Positions 8,363-16,570 of a stretch of DNA of 64,000 nucleotides are shown in pieces. The number at the start of each line of letters is the position of its first letter. Position 1 is the stretch's first letter. The translations under genes were made by a program, and so were the position numbers. A model generated the notes under the pieces. It did no database searches. It was given only the letters and a program-made list of their open reading frames with translations, and was not told the origin of the DNA. This stretch comes from Alphaproteobacteria bacterium (lineage in GTDB: Bacteria > Pseudomonadota > Alphaproteobacteria > Sphingomonadales > Sphingomonadaceae): assembly GCA_005883305.1 (NCBI GenBank), contig VBAC01000001.1:2108001-2172000 (forward strand), written 5' to 3'.

Positions 8363-8484
8363 AACGCAATGCCGAGCGCAAGGGGGCGTTTGCGCAGCAA
8401 ACGTCAACTTGCGCGTAGAGACATTTCGCGTCCGGACGGCGCCGGAGCGAGCGGTCTAGGCCGCGCTGCGAGAGGCGACCGACG

Positions 8485-9291
8485 TCACGGGACAATGGTC
8501 CCGTGGCGCCCTTTCCTTGCTTCCTTCCCCTTCGCCTTCCTTTTCTCCCGCCGTTCCAGCTGCGCCAGCAACTGCTCGAGCGCCGCCGCTGTCTCGCCCT
8601 CCGTCGCCCGGGTCGGCGCGCGCCCGGGAAGCCGGCCGGGCCGCGGCAGATAATGCTTGTGCATGTAGAGCAGGTGAAGCGCCTGGTGCGCGTCCATATG
8701 CGCGATCGCCGGCGCCGGCGGCGCGGCCGCCCCGGCCGGCGGCAATTCGGGCGATGCGAAGAGGTTGGCGCCGGCCTCGAGCAGCGCCGTCTCCAGCGCC
8801 AGGCACCCTTCCGAGAGCGCCTCGTCCCAGCGCCGCTCGAAGGCGGGCCAGCGCTTGCGATGGGCGTAGGCGGAGGCCGCCGTCATGCCGATTTCGGCGC
8901 AGGCCGCCTTGACGTTGCAGGTCGCCGCCAGCACCGCCAGAAACCGGTCCTCGATCCGCGCCGTCCACTGCTTCAGCCGCGCCCGCGCCACCTGAGTCCG
9001 CCGCCCATTGGTCCCCTTGACGACCAGCTCCTCCCCATCGAGATGCCCCCATCCGCGCGGCGGCTTTCGTCCACTGTGCTCCGCACTCGATGCGGAGCGT
9101 TGCGAGAGAGAGGCACGCGCCTCCGCAACGGCCGCGCGCACATCGGCATCGAACGCGGGATCGCTGGAGCGGTGCAGCTGCACCCACGACCGCGAAACCT
9201 TGGCGCGCTCGGCGGCGATGGTCTGGTTGCCGGTTTCGGCGAGGGCCTTCAGGAAGGCGGCGCGGCGCTGTGGGCTGGTCCTGCGGGACAT
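8485..9291 (-). CDS. terminase-small-subunit-like protein with two HTH modules
   Basis: 268 residues. Two similar helix-turn-helix segments are visible: FLKALAETGNQTIAAERAKV (about residues 13-32) and FLAVLAATCNVKAACAEIGM (about 113-135), each followed by a W/Y and a PAF-D/E-W motif as in phage terminase small subunits (DNA recognition). The C-terminal half is Ala/Pro rich and ends in a basic tail (KRKAKGKEARKGRHG). The ATG at 9291 has GGAGG just upstream. No other phage gene surrounds it, so it is a domesticated or orphan gene; a role as a DNA-binding regulator is as likely as packaging. Confidence 0.6.
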   Translation of the reverse strand: MSRRTSPQRRAAFLKALAETGNQTIAAERAKVSRSWVQLHRSSDPAFDADVRAAVAEARASLSQRSASSAEHSGRKPPRGWGHLDGEELVVKGTNGRRTQVARARLKQWTARIEDRFLAVLAATCNVKAACAEIGMTAASAYAHRKRWPAFERRWDEALSEGCLALETALLEAGANLFASPELPPAGAAAPPAPAIAHMDAHQALHLLYMHKHYLPRPGRLPGRAPTRATEGETAAALEQLLAQLERREKRKAKGKEARKGRHGTIVP

Positions 9292-9524
9292 GTGGCCTCC
9301 GAATGAGAACAAACGAAGATCATTCATATATGCAGGTCGGCGGTTGTAGACAGCACAAAATGCCGAGCACAGCGCAGCCGACGCGGAGCGGCGCTGACAC
9401 CAGCGCGAAGATACAATTTGAGCTCGGCCGGCGTGCGGCGAAGCCGACGCGTTCGACGTCACGAATTCAGTCCATGACGGCTTCCTTCGGCTCTCAATAT
9501 GCGGGCACGCTCGAAAGCGGCACT

Positions 9525-10805
9525 TCAAGCGGCTGGGCTTGCCTCTCCTTTCTGGCGAGCTAGGTAATTGTAGTAGAACAGCGATTTTATCAGGTGATGT
9601 AAACGGTGCATTTCCCGGTAAGTGATGAGCAGTCGCCGCACGAATTCCAAGAAGTAGATTTCCTCCCCCTGCGCCTGCTCCATGCCTTCCTTCTTTGGGT
9701 AGTAGGTAACTAGCTGCGTAATCTCGTCGTACTCAGTCTTATAGTGCGCAATAGCATTACGAAGGCGGTTGCTCATGGAGCCTTCCAGTACGTCATACCA
9801 AGAGTCATCGATCCAATCCTGCTTCTGCCCAAAAGCCACGTCCGCAAACGCATGAAGATCGGCTGGCGCAAGGTTCTTCCCGTTAGCGTTCAGTTTGGGC
9901 TTGAACGTATCAGCGTCGCCGCGCTTCAACACGTTATTAAGCCCGGCCACCAAAACGAGCTGACGCGAGATAATCTCCGAGATGTCCTTGTAGAGATCCT
10001 TATAGTCTTGAAACTCCTTGGCCGAGACTCGCATCGGAATGGGGTTGGCCGAATAATCTTCGTCGAAATCGAGAAACAAAGCAGGCCGGATCGCGAGTTC
10101 TGCATCGAGCATCTTGGGATAAATCTCCAAGACATCGAGTTGCAGGTTTTTCAAAAAACCGCCCGCTAGCAAATCGCCGACAAAGGCGTCGAGTTTCGCC
10201 TGATGCGTTTCCGCTGCCTCACAAATAATGTCGTAATACGATTGTGCTGCCTCAAAGCTTTGATGGGGATATTCATAGGCAATCATCATATGCGCGATGA
10301 GGAGATAGAGCGCGGCGTTGATATCCTGAGGAAGGTCGGATTTAACCTTAATTCCGAAGGTGCGCTCGATATTGAGCTTGAACGGGACAAATTTCTCTTT
10401 CGCGTATAGCTTCAGCAGGGTCTGGAAATACCGGGCTTTATCCATCTCGGCGTCAAGGTGCCGGAGCCTCATGGAATGCAGGCTCATGTCCTTAAAGCTG
10501 ATCCGCTGCGACGCGCGCATGAAGGGCGTCATGCCCATCTGATAAGGCTCGAAAGAAACGGGAAAATCGAGGTGGAGATCGACGAAATTGGTTTCAGCGT
10601 CGAACGGCATCCTGTCCTTGGTTCGCGTGGCTCCCGTAATCGTGGGGATTGTACCAGCCTTCGGGCCCCCGATGACAATATCAATCGGTGAGCCGCAGGT
10701 TTGGCACGCGAAGCGTACCGGCTGGACGGCGCGATTGGACATGCCGAACCGAACGTTCGTGTTTTCGCCGCATGTGTCGCAACGGAGGGTGAAATTGACG
10801 TTCAT
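9525..10805 (-). CDS. zinc-ribbon and HEPN-like protein of unknown function
   Basis: 426 residues; no named family recognised. The N-terminus holds a zinc ribbon (CDTCGEN and CQTCGSP, Cys about 9, 12, 34 and 37). The C-terminal helical part contains SNRLRNAIAHYKTEYDE: R349-N350-x3-H354 fits the Rx4-6H motif of HEPN ribonuclease domains. The middle is mostly helical with no clear signature. Base composition is clearly AT-richer than the flanking core genes. It sits beside a PD-(D/E)XK-like protein and near a toxin-antitoxin pair, so a defence or abortive-infection role is inferred, not shown. The ATG at 10805 is preceded by a weak AAGGTG. Confidence 0.65.
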   Translation of the reverse strand: MNVNFTLRCDTCGENTNVRFGMSNRAVQPVRFACQTCGSPIDIVIGGPKAGTIPTITGATRTKDRMPFDAETNFVDLHLDFPVSFEPYQMGMTPFMRASQRISFKDMSLHSMRLRHLDAEMDKARYFQTLLKLYAKEKFVPFKLNIERTFGIKVKSDLPQDINAALYLLIAHMMIAYEYPHQSFEAAQSYYDIICEAAETHQAKLDAFVGDLLAGGFLKNLQLDVLEIYPKMLDAELAIRPALFLDFDEDYSANPIPMRVSAKEFQDYKDLYKDISEIISRQLVLVAGLNNVLKRGDADTFKPKLNANGKNLAPADLHAFADVAFGQKQDWIDDSWYDVLEGSMSNRLRNAIAHYKTEYDEITQLVTYYPKKEGMEQAQGEEIYFLEFVRRLLITYREMHRLHHLIKSLFYYNYLARQKGEASPAA

Positions 10806-10880
10806 CGGCGGGCTTCACACCTTTGCTCCGGCGTAATATCTAGCGCGGCGAACCGTTGGAACACATGTCGCCACAAACAA

Positions 10881-10914
10881 GGAAACGCCGCCACCGCTCG
10901 CGGGGTTTCTCGTT
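10881..10914 (-). terminator. terminator-like hairpin after the nuclease gene
   Basis: Read on the minus strand: GAAACCCCGCGAGCGGTGGC then GGCGTTTC, an imperfect stem followed by CTTGTTTG. It shares CGCTCGCGGGG and GTTTCAG with the two better terminators at 12797-12832 and 13664-13701, which suggests a common origin. Confidence 0.45.
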
Positions 10915-10967
10915 TCAGTCGAGTTAGAAGGGCCACTTTAGTCGCCGCAATTAGCCGCGGTCGCCGG

Positions 10968-12539
10968 TCAGAGCCAGTCGTCTAGCGCCGGCTTGACCGG
11001 GCTTGGTCGTGGCGATCGGGCTAGAGGCGGAATTGTCCCGTCGGGCATCATGAAGTGCTTTTCGAAGGCGGTGATGAGAGTATGCTCTCCGGTTTCCCAG
11101 CATGCTTGTGACACCTCCTTCGGGCCGCGCAGTGCGATGCCGTAGCGGGTCTCCTTGAGTTGGCCTTTGGCCTTCTCGAATAGCGCGAGCGCGTCCTCGC
11201 TGATTGGGGCCGTAGTCCAAAATTCGAAGGTAATCGGCAGATGCTTCCAATCGGGATGCTCCCGGATGGCCTTATAGGCGATCGGCACATTGTGCTGGAG
11301 CCAGCGTTGAAACAGCTCGTCAGGGATGGTCGCCCTCGGGCTGTATCCCTTACACTCGATCGCCGTGACCGAATGGTTCGCACGTATCGCGAGCACATCG
11401 ACTTCGGCTTGGCCCCTATCCGGCACCTTGAATATCCGGTTCATCCAGATATCCCCGAGCCCGTTTCGCTTAGCGGCGTCGGCTACCATATATTCAAATA
11501 GAGTGCCGCGAAGCTGGTAGGCCGCGCCTTCGATCTTGCCAAGCGTGCTAAATAGTTCTTCGAGTTTTTCGGCATCGAATAGCGAATAGGCCGCATTGAC
11601 CAGGACGCTGGTAAGCTCGCGAAGGGCGTCCGCTATCTCGGTGCCAAACAACGAAGCCGGCGTAGCTGCGATGATACCGTGCTTGCGGAGCGCAGCGAAG
11701 GCGTCGTTGTCGAAGCGTTCGGCTACGAGAATCTGCAGGCAGAAGCCAACATTGCGCAGGGCGCGCAGCGTTATGCACTTGCGGATGAATGGCATGACGC
11801 CCGCCAAGGTCATGCGCGCGGTCAGGTTGACGTCGCAGACGACAAACCCCGGCTTAGTTTCACCCTCCCTTGTGAACCGGACCATCGGCCCGAGATAAGA
11901 GGGGGCGCTCAGGTCCCACGCATGGGTGCCGACGTGCGGTAGCGGAATGTCCGAGCGCGTGGCGACCAAGTTGTAGCTTGCGATACCAAGCTTGCGGAGC
12001 CAGTCTCGGACCGCTGCGAGGAGGATGTTCTCGGTGATGAGGCGCGCGCGCATTTGGACGCTGTGTGTCGCGTAGAATTCATCCTCCTGCACGAGTGCCA
12101 CGCAGTCACCCAGCACGGGCACGACAATCGTTTTGACGAGGCCCGCTTCACCCAAGCGCTGGAGGATCGTTTCCGGTGAAAGGTGTTTGAGTTGGCGCAT
12201 GGGCGCGCCGCAAACGATTGGAAATTGGCGGGCGGGCACCATGCCGTCGCATTGCCGCAGCGCCGCGATCGCGTAACCCAACGCCGAGTTGTTCTTCATC
12301 AGCGCATCGGCGAGATTTTTCCAATAGGCCGGTGAGCCAAACTGCTCCTCAAGATACATAAATCGTGCATTACGTGGGAAGGACACGCCGGCGAGCCGTC
12401 GTACATTCCCACAAGCGCGTGAGAGCCGCTTTCGCGCCGTAGCTGGGGCGATCTTGGCGTGCCTCGACAGATGCGCAGCGACATCGCTCGACAGCGCGGG
12501 CCCTCGCATCTTGAGAATGTTTTCAACGAGATCGGCCAA
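10968..12539 (-). CDS. PD-(D/E)XK nuclease-like protein with N-terminal winged helix
   Basis: 523 residues. The N-terminal about 60 residues look like a winged helix (ALSSDVAAHLSRHAKIAPATARKRLSR region). In the C-terminal third a restriction-endonuclease fold is visible: E349 in GTLFEYMV, D381 in AEVDVLAIRAN, and E395-C-K397 in TAIECKGY, that is E...D...ExK. The start appears to be TTG at 12539, since no ATG or GTG lies between it and an in-frame stop at about 12557; the next ATG (codon 11) is an alternative. Composition is AT-richer than the core genes. Upstream lies a perfect 26-bp tandem repeat. A role in DNA restriction or defence is inferred. Confidence 0.62.
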   Translation of the reverse strand: MADLVENILKMRGPALSSDVAAHLSRHAKIAPATARKRLSRACGNVRRLAGVSFPRNARFMYLEEQFGSPAYWKNLADALMKNNSALGYAIAALRQCDGMVPARQFPIVCGAPMRQLKHLSPETILQRLGEAGLVKTIVVPVLGDCVALVQEDEFYATHSVQMRARLITENILLAAVRDWLRKLGIASYNLVATRSDIPLPHVGTHAWDLSAPSYLGPMVRFTREGETKPGFVVCDVNLTARMTLAGVMPFIRKCITLRALRNVGFCLQILVAERFDNDAFAALRKHGIIAATPASLFGTEIADALRELTSVLVNAAYSLFDAEKLEELFSTLGKIEGAAYQLRGTLFEYMVADAAKRNGLGDIWMNRIFKVPDRGQAEVDVLAIRANHSVTAIECKGYSPRATIPDELFQRWLQHNVPIAYKAIREHPDWKHLPITFEFWTTAPISEDALALFEKAKGQLKETRYGIALRGPKEVSQACWETGEHTLITAFEKHFMMPDGTIPPLARSPRPSPVKPALDDWL

Positions 12540-12549
12540 GGTGAAAACC

Positions 12550-12601
12550 CATTGTCACACTGCGCTATTAATAACCATTGTCACACTGCGCTATTAATAA
12601 C
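12550..12601. repeat. perfect tandem repeat, 2 x 26 bp
   Basis: CATTGTCACACTGCGCTATT plus AATAAC, repeated exactly (12550-12575 and 12576-12601), ending ten bases upstream of the nuclease-like gene start. The sub-motif GTCACACTGC recurs once more at 12714-12723. Likely a regulatory duplication or a mobile-element end remnant; only two full units, so not a CRISPR. Confidence 0.85.
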
Positions 12602-12796
12602 ATGAGTACATGTACCCCTGCATCTCTTTTTTGGGATCAGAGAATACCTTTGAAATCGTTTGGCAATTTGACGCGTGAAACAGCGAGACAGGGTAAGCTG
12701 GTCACAGTCCCCGGTCACACTGCCCGTCCGTCGGGGGAAATTGTTGAGTACTAGAAATGACGCCATTGACCGCTGGTGGCGAACTGCCGCCAAACG
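12602..12796. other. AT-richer intergenic stretch, no gene seen
   Basis: No credible coding sequence. It contains a perfect palindrome GTACATGTAC at 12606-12615 and a third GTCACACTGC at 12714. The rest of the gap down to the toxin gene (12797-13036) holds a terminator and a partial copy of the pnp 3' end, listed separately. Confidence 0.6.
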
Positions 12797-12832
12797 AAAG
12801 GCCCCGCGATCGCTCGCGGGGCCTTCCTTGTT
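12797..12832. terminator. terminator copy A
   Basis: AAAGGCCCCGCGA-TCGCTCGCGGGGCCTTCC: a GC-rich stem with flanking A/T runs. It is nearly identical to the terminator after pnp (13664-13701). On the minus strand it would end transcripts coming from the toxin-antitoxin genes. Confidence 0.75.
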
Positions 12833-12907
12833 TCAGCCGTCGGGTACCCGTCAAAAATGAGAGGGGCGCGGCATCCCCCCGGATGCCGCTTTGGATCCGC
12901 TCTCATC

Positions 12908-12975
12908 ACTTCGATGGGATCAGTCGTCATCCCGCGTCAAAAACGCCGGGGCAAACCCCGGCTCGGGCCCGTTCC
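12908..12975 (-). repeat. partial duplicate of the pnp 3' end
   Basis: 12908-12949 matches 13733-13774 (the end of pnp) with one mismatch in 42 bases; similarity continues more weakly to about 12975. Read on the minus strand it still encodes [16 protein letters not shown] and a stop, against [17 protein letters not shown] in pnp. Together with the terminator copy it forms a direct repeat flanking the toxin-antitoxin genes. Confidence 0.85.
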
Positions 12976-13036
12976 GATCATCCTGAGCCTGCCTGCCCCG
13001 GCGCAGGCCGGGGTCGAAGGACGCCGCCGCGCATGT

Positions 13037-13378
13037 CTAACCACGGGGCAATCTCGCCAAGCCGAGGAACACCATCATCGCCCGGTTGAGCTGCCCCATG
13101 TCCGCAGGCGAAAGGCGCCCGAGCCGCTCGCGAAGCTTGCCGCGTGGAAGGGTGGTGATCTTGTCGGCCATGGCCCAACTGGGATGGCGCAGGCCGTTGC
13201 TCGCGTCGGGTTCGATCGGCGGACGGAATTCGGCGGGGCCGATGTCGGTTGTGGTGAGCGCGCAGACGGTGATCGAGGCGGTTTCGGAAAAGCTGTCGTC
13301 CTGGACAATCACCACCGGCCGCGGCTTGCGCGCATAATCGGGCCCGCCCGCCGCACTCCAGACTTCACCCCGTTTCAA
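13037..13378 (-). CDS. MazF/PemK family toxin
   Basis: 113 residues, the usual size for this mRNA interferase family. MKRGEVWSAAGGPDYARKPRPVVIVQDD carries the first strands with the conserved RPVVIVQ, and the second half DKITTLPRGKLRERLGRL is the conserved K-x4-P region. The start is TTG at 13378, four bases after the antitoxin stop, so the pair is translationally coupled in the usual antitoxin-first order. It should cleave RNA unless neutralised by the upstream protein. Sequence specificity cannot be read. Confidence 0.88.
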   Translation of the reverse strand: MKRGEVWSAAGGPDYARKPRPVVIVQDDSFSETASITVCALTTTDIGPAEFRPPIEPDASNGLRHPSWAMADKITTLPRGKLRERLGRLSPADMGQLNRAMMVFLGLARLPRG

Positions 13379-13382
13379 GACG

Positions 13383-13610
13383 CTACGAGGCCTCGTCGTC
13401 CCAGAATTCGGAGATCGAATCGACGAAGGCCTGGTCGTCGGCCTCGGTCGGGCTGTTGGCGGCGGCCAGCGATTGCCGCTTCGCCTCGGCCTGGAATTCG
13501 GGCGAATTCATGTCCGGCACCCAGAACTGGACGAGCTTCATCCCCTTGGCCCGCATCCGGGCGCGGTGATCGCGAACCTTGTCGCGGGACGATGCGGCGC
13601 CGGTCGCCAT
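13383..13610 (-). CDS. antitoxin, MazE-like (DUF3018 type)
   Basis: 75 residues. The N-terminal SSRDKVRDHRARMRAKGMKLVQFWVPD is typical of the antitoxin MazE family DUF3018: a basic DNA-binding part, then an acidic C-terminus (EADDQAFVDSISEFWDDEAS) that would wrap the toxin. The ATG at 13610. A perfect 14-bp palindrome lies 13 bases upstream, the likely autoregulatory operator. Confidence 0.85.
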   Translation of the reverse strand: MATGAASSRDKVRDHRARMRAKGMKLVQFWVPDMNSPEFQAEAKRQSLAAANSPTEADDQAFVDSISEFWDDEAS

Positions 13611-13622
13611 GTCACTCTCCTC

Positions 13623-13636
13623 GGTTACATGTAACC
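13623..13636. promoter_or_regulatory. palindromic operator of the toxin-antitoxin pair
   Basis: GGTTACATGTAACC is a perfect 14-bp palindrome directly upstream of the antitoxin start. Toxin-antitoxin operons are normally autorepressed by the antitoxin at such sites; binding is inferred. A related palindrome GTACATGTAC lies at 12606. Confidence 0.65.
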
Positions 13637-13663
13637 TAGAAAATGGCGGCCCTTATGTCAAGG

Positions 13664-13701
13664 AAAAGGCCCCGCGAATTGCTCGCGGGGCCTTTTCCTT
13701 G
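13664..13701. terminator. terminator copy B, end of pnp
   Basis: GGAAAAGGCCCCGCGAATTG then CTCGCGGGGCCTTTTCCTTG: a long symmetric stem with A and T tracts on both sides, 44 bases beyond the pnp stop on the minus strand. It separates pnp transcription from the toxin-antitoxin promoter. Confidence 0.88.
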
Positions 13702-13744
13702 TCTTCAATCATGGGTACCCGTCAAAGTACCCACTTCGATGGGA

Positions 13745-16126
13745 TCAATCGTCATCCCGCGTCAAAAACGCCGGCGCGAACTCGGGCTCCGGCCCGTTGT
13801 CGCCGCCGCCGTGCTCGGGGCGCGGGGCGCGGTCGCCACGGCTTTCGCCGCCGCGGCCTTCGCCGCCGCCCTCGCGACGCGGACCGCGGTCGCGGTCGCG
13901 GCCGCCACCGCCGCCGCCATCGCGCCGCGGGCCACGGCCGCGGTCGCCGCCGCCGCCGTCACGGCGCGGGCCGCGATCGCCGCGCGGGCCGCGGTCGCCG
14001 CCGCCTTCGCGCGGGGGACGGGTGTCCTCCAGCTCCGCGCCGGTTTCCTGGTCGACGACGCGCATCGACAGGCGGACCTTGCCGCGCGGGTCGATCTCGA
14101 GGACCTTGACCTTGACCTCCTGGCCCTCGCTCAGGGCGTCGCGAACGTTCTCGACGCGCTCGTTCCTGATCTCCGAGACGTGGACGAGGCCGTCCTTGCC
14201 GCCCATGAAGTTCACGAAGGCGCCGAAATCGACGATGTTGACGACCTTGCCGTCGTAGATCTTGCCGACCTCGGCCTCCTCGACGATCCCGGCGATCCAC
14301 TTGCGGGCCGCCTCGATCTGCGAAAGGTCGGACGACGAGATCTTGATCACGCCCTCGTCGTCGATGTCGACCTTGGCGCCGGTCTCCGCGACGATCTCGC
14401 GGATCACCTTGCCGCCGGTGCCGATGACGTCGCGGATCTTCGCCTTGTCGATCTGCATCGTCTCGATCCGCGGCGCGTGGGCCGAAAGCTCTTCGCGCGT
14501 ATGGTCGAGCGCCTTGGCCATCTCGCCGAGGATGTGGGTGCGTCCCTCCTTCGCCTGGGCGAGCGCGGCCTTCATGATCTCCTCGGTGATCCCGGCGATC
14601 TTGATGTCCATCTGCATCGTGGTGATGCCCTCGGACGTGCCGGCGACCTTGAAGTCCATGTCGCCGAGATGATCCTCGTCGCCGAGGATGTCGCTGATCA
14701 CCGCGAAATCCTTGCCTTCGAGGATCAGGCCCATCGCGATTCCGCCGACCGGACGGGTGAGCGGAACGCCCGCGTCCATCATGCTCAAGGATCCGCCGCA
14801 GACCGTGGCCATCGACGAGGAGCCGTTGCTCTCGGTGATGTCGGAGAGGATCCGGATCGTGTACGGGAACTCGTCATGCGTCGGGAGCACGCCTTTGAGC
14901 GCGCGCCACGCGAGCTTGCCGTGCCCGACCTCGCGCCGCCCCGGGGCGCCGAAGCGGCCCACTTCGCCGACCGAATAAGGCGGGAAGTTGTAGTGGAGCA
15001 TGAAGCGCTCGTAGGAGAGGCCGGTCAGGCCGTCGATCATCTGCTCGGATTCCTTGGTGCCGAGCGTGGTGGTGCAGATCGACTGGGTCTCGCCGCGCGT
15101 GAACAGGGCCGAGCCGTGGGTGCGGGGAAGGAAGCCGACCACCGCCTCGATCGGGCGGATCTGGGTCGTCGTTCGGCCGTCGATCCTCTTGCCTTCCTTG
15201 AGGATGGCGGTGCGGACGATCTCGGCCTCGAGCTTCTTGACGAGCTTCATCGCCGCCATCTGGTCCTGCGGCGCTGAGTCGGCGAAGGCGGCCTTGGCCT
15301 TGGCGCGGGCCTCGTTCAGGGCGTTCGAGCGCTGCGACTTGTCGGTCAGCTTGTAGGCCGCGGCGATGTCCTTGCCGATCAGGTCCTTGAGCTTCTTCTT
15401 GGCGTCGCTGAGGTCGGCCTGCTCGGCCATGTCCCAGGGATCCTTGGCCGCCTTCTCGGCGAGCTTGATGATCGCCTCGATCACCTTCCTGCACTCGCGG
15501 TGGGCGAACATGACGGCGCCGAGCATGACGTCCTCGGAAAGCTCCTTGGCCTCCGATTCGACCATCATCACCGCGTCGTGGGTGCCGGCGACGACGAGGT
15601 CGAGCTGGCCTTCCCTGACCTGGTCCATGCTCGGGTTGAGCTGATACTCGCCTTGGCTGTAGCCGACTCGCGCCGCGGCGATCGGGCCCATGAAGGGAAC
15701 GCCCGAAATGGTCAGCGCCGCCGAAGCCGCGATCATCGCCACGATGTCGCTCTCGGTCTCCCCGTCATAGGAGAGCACCTGAGCGATCACGTTGATCTCG
15801 TTGTAAAACCCCTCCGGAAACAACGGCCGAATCGGCCGGTCGATCAGGCGGCTCGTGAGAGTCTCCTTCTCGGTGGCGCCGCGCTCGCGCTTGAAGAAGC
15901 CGCCCGGGATTCGCCCGGCGGCCGAGAATTTCTCCTGATAGTGAACGGTCAGCGGGAAGAAATCCTGTCCTTCCTTGACGCTCTTGGCGGCGGTCACCGC
16001 GCAGAGAACGACCGTCTCGCCGTAGGTCGCGAGAACCGCGCCATCGGCCTGGCGGGCAACTCGGCCCGTTTCGAGAGTGAGGGTCTTGCCGCCCCACTCG
16101 ATTTCAACTTTCTTCATGTCAAACAT
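13745..16126 (-). CDS. pnp: polyribonucleotide nucleotidyltransferase (PNPase)
   Basis: 793 residues; phosphorolytic 3'-5' exoribonuclease of RNA turnover. Two RNase PH domains flank a helical domain (start [16 protein letters not shown]; second core around [32 protein letters not shown]). Then follow the KH domain with the GxGG loop ([13 protein letters not shown], about 560-615) and the S1 domain ([20 protein letters not shown], about 635-700). The last about 90 residues are an Arg/Gly-rich tail with [10 protein letters not shown]-type repeats, longer than in most PNPases, probably extra RNA contact. The ATG at 16126 has AAGGAAATC upstream. It follows rpsO, the classic order. The extreme 3' end is duplicated at 12908. 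Confidence 0.97.
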   Translation of the reverse strand: MFDMKKVEIEWGGKTLTLETGRVARQADGAVLATYGETVVLCAVTAAKSVKEGQDFFPLTVHYQEKFSAAGRIPGGFFKRERGATEKETLTSRLIDRPIRPLFPEGFYNEINVIAQVLSYDGETESDIVAMIAASAALTISGVPFMGPIAAARVGYSQGEYQLNPSMDQVREGQLDLVVAGTHDAVMMVESEAKELSEDVMLGAVMFAHRECRKVIEAIIKLAEKAAKDPWDMAEQADLSDAKKKLKDLIGKDIAAAYKLTDKSQRSNALNEARAKAKAAFADSAPQDQMAAMKLVKKLEAEIVRTAILKEGKRIDGRTTTQIRPIEAVVGFLPRTHGSALFTRGETQSICTTTLGTKESEQMIDGLTGLSYERFMLHYNFPPYSVGEVGRFGAPGRREVGHGKLAWRALKGVLPTHDEFPYTIRILSDITESNGSSSMATVCGGSLSMMDAGVPLTRPVGGIAMGLILEGKDFAVISDILGDEDHLGDMDFKVAGTSEGITTMQMDIKIAGITEEIMKAALAQAKEGRTHILGEMAKALDHTREELSAHAPRIETMQIDKAKIRDVIGTGGKVIREIVAETGAKVDIDDEGVIKISSSDLSQIEAARKWIAGIVEEAEVGKIYDGKVVNIVDFGAFVNFMGGKDGLVHVSEIRNERVENVRDALSEGQEVKVKVLEIDPRGKVRLSMRVVDQETGAELEDTRPPREGGGDRGPRGDRGPRRDGGGGDRGRGPRRDGGGGGGRDRDRGPRREGGGEGRGGESRGDRAPRPEHGGGDNGPEPEFAPAFLTRDDD

Positions 16127-16254
16127 CTGATTTCCTTAAACTCCCGCGCGCCCTATGCGGCGGGGGCCTCTATTGCGGGCTCCATGGCCCGCGTCTTCTC
16201 GGACCCCTATGGTCCGTCCCCGCCGCCCGCCGAATTGCAGGCGCCGGATATGCG

Positions 16255-16277
16255 AAGCGGCCCCTCTAGGGCCGCTT
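16255..16277. terminator. rpsO-pnp intergenic hairpin
   Basis: AAGCGGCCC-CTCTA-GGGCCGCTT, a perfect 9-bp stem five bases after the rpsO stop. No T-tract follows on the minus strand, so it may be a processing or attenuating hairpin between rpsO and pnp rather than a full terminator, as known for this operon in other bacteria. Confidence 0.6.
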
Positions 16278-16281
16278 CTGG

Positions 16282-16551
16282 TTACTTGCGAAGGCCGAGC
16301 TTCGCGATGAGTGCGGTGTAGCGCTCGCTGTCCTCGCGCTTCAGATAATCGAGCAGCGAACGACGCTTGTTGACGAGCATCAGAAGGCCGCGCCGGGAGT
16401 GATTGTCCTTGGCGTGCGTCTTGAAATGCTCGGTGAGGTTGGTGATCCGCTCGGTGAGGATCGCGACCTGCACCTCGGGAGAACCGGTGTCGCCCTTCGA
16501 CTGGGCGTTGTCCTTGATGATCTTCTGCTTGCGCTCGGCTGTCACCGACAT
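16282..16551 (-). CDS. rpsO: 30S ribosomal protein S15
   Basis: 89 residues, the normal length. [20 protein letters not shown] starts the protein, and [33 protein letters not shown] and [13 protein letters not shown] are the conserved S15 helices that bind 16S rRNA at the central junction. The ATG at 16551 has GAAAGGAATTG upstream. It sits between truB and pnp, the standard order. Confidence 0.98.
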   Translation of the reverse strand: MSVTAERKQKIIKDNAQSKGDTGSPEVQVAILTERITNLTEHFKTHAKDNHSRRGLLMLVNKRRSLLDYLKREDSERYTALIAKLGLRK

Positions 16552-16570
16552 CGTCAATTCCTTTCGAAAG

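Noticed and set aside
12550-12601. CRISPR array
   Set aside because: Only two adjacent identical units with no spacers; no cas genes in the window.
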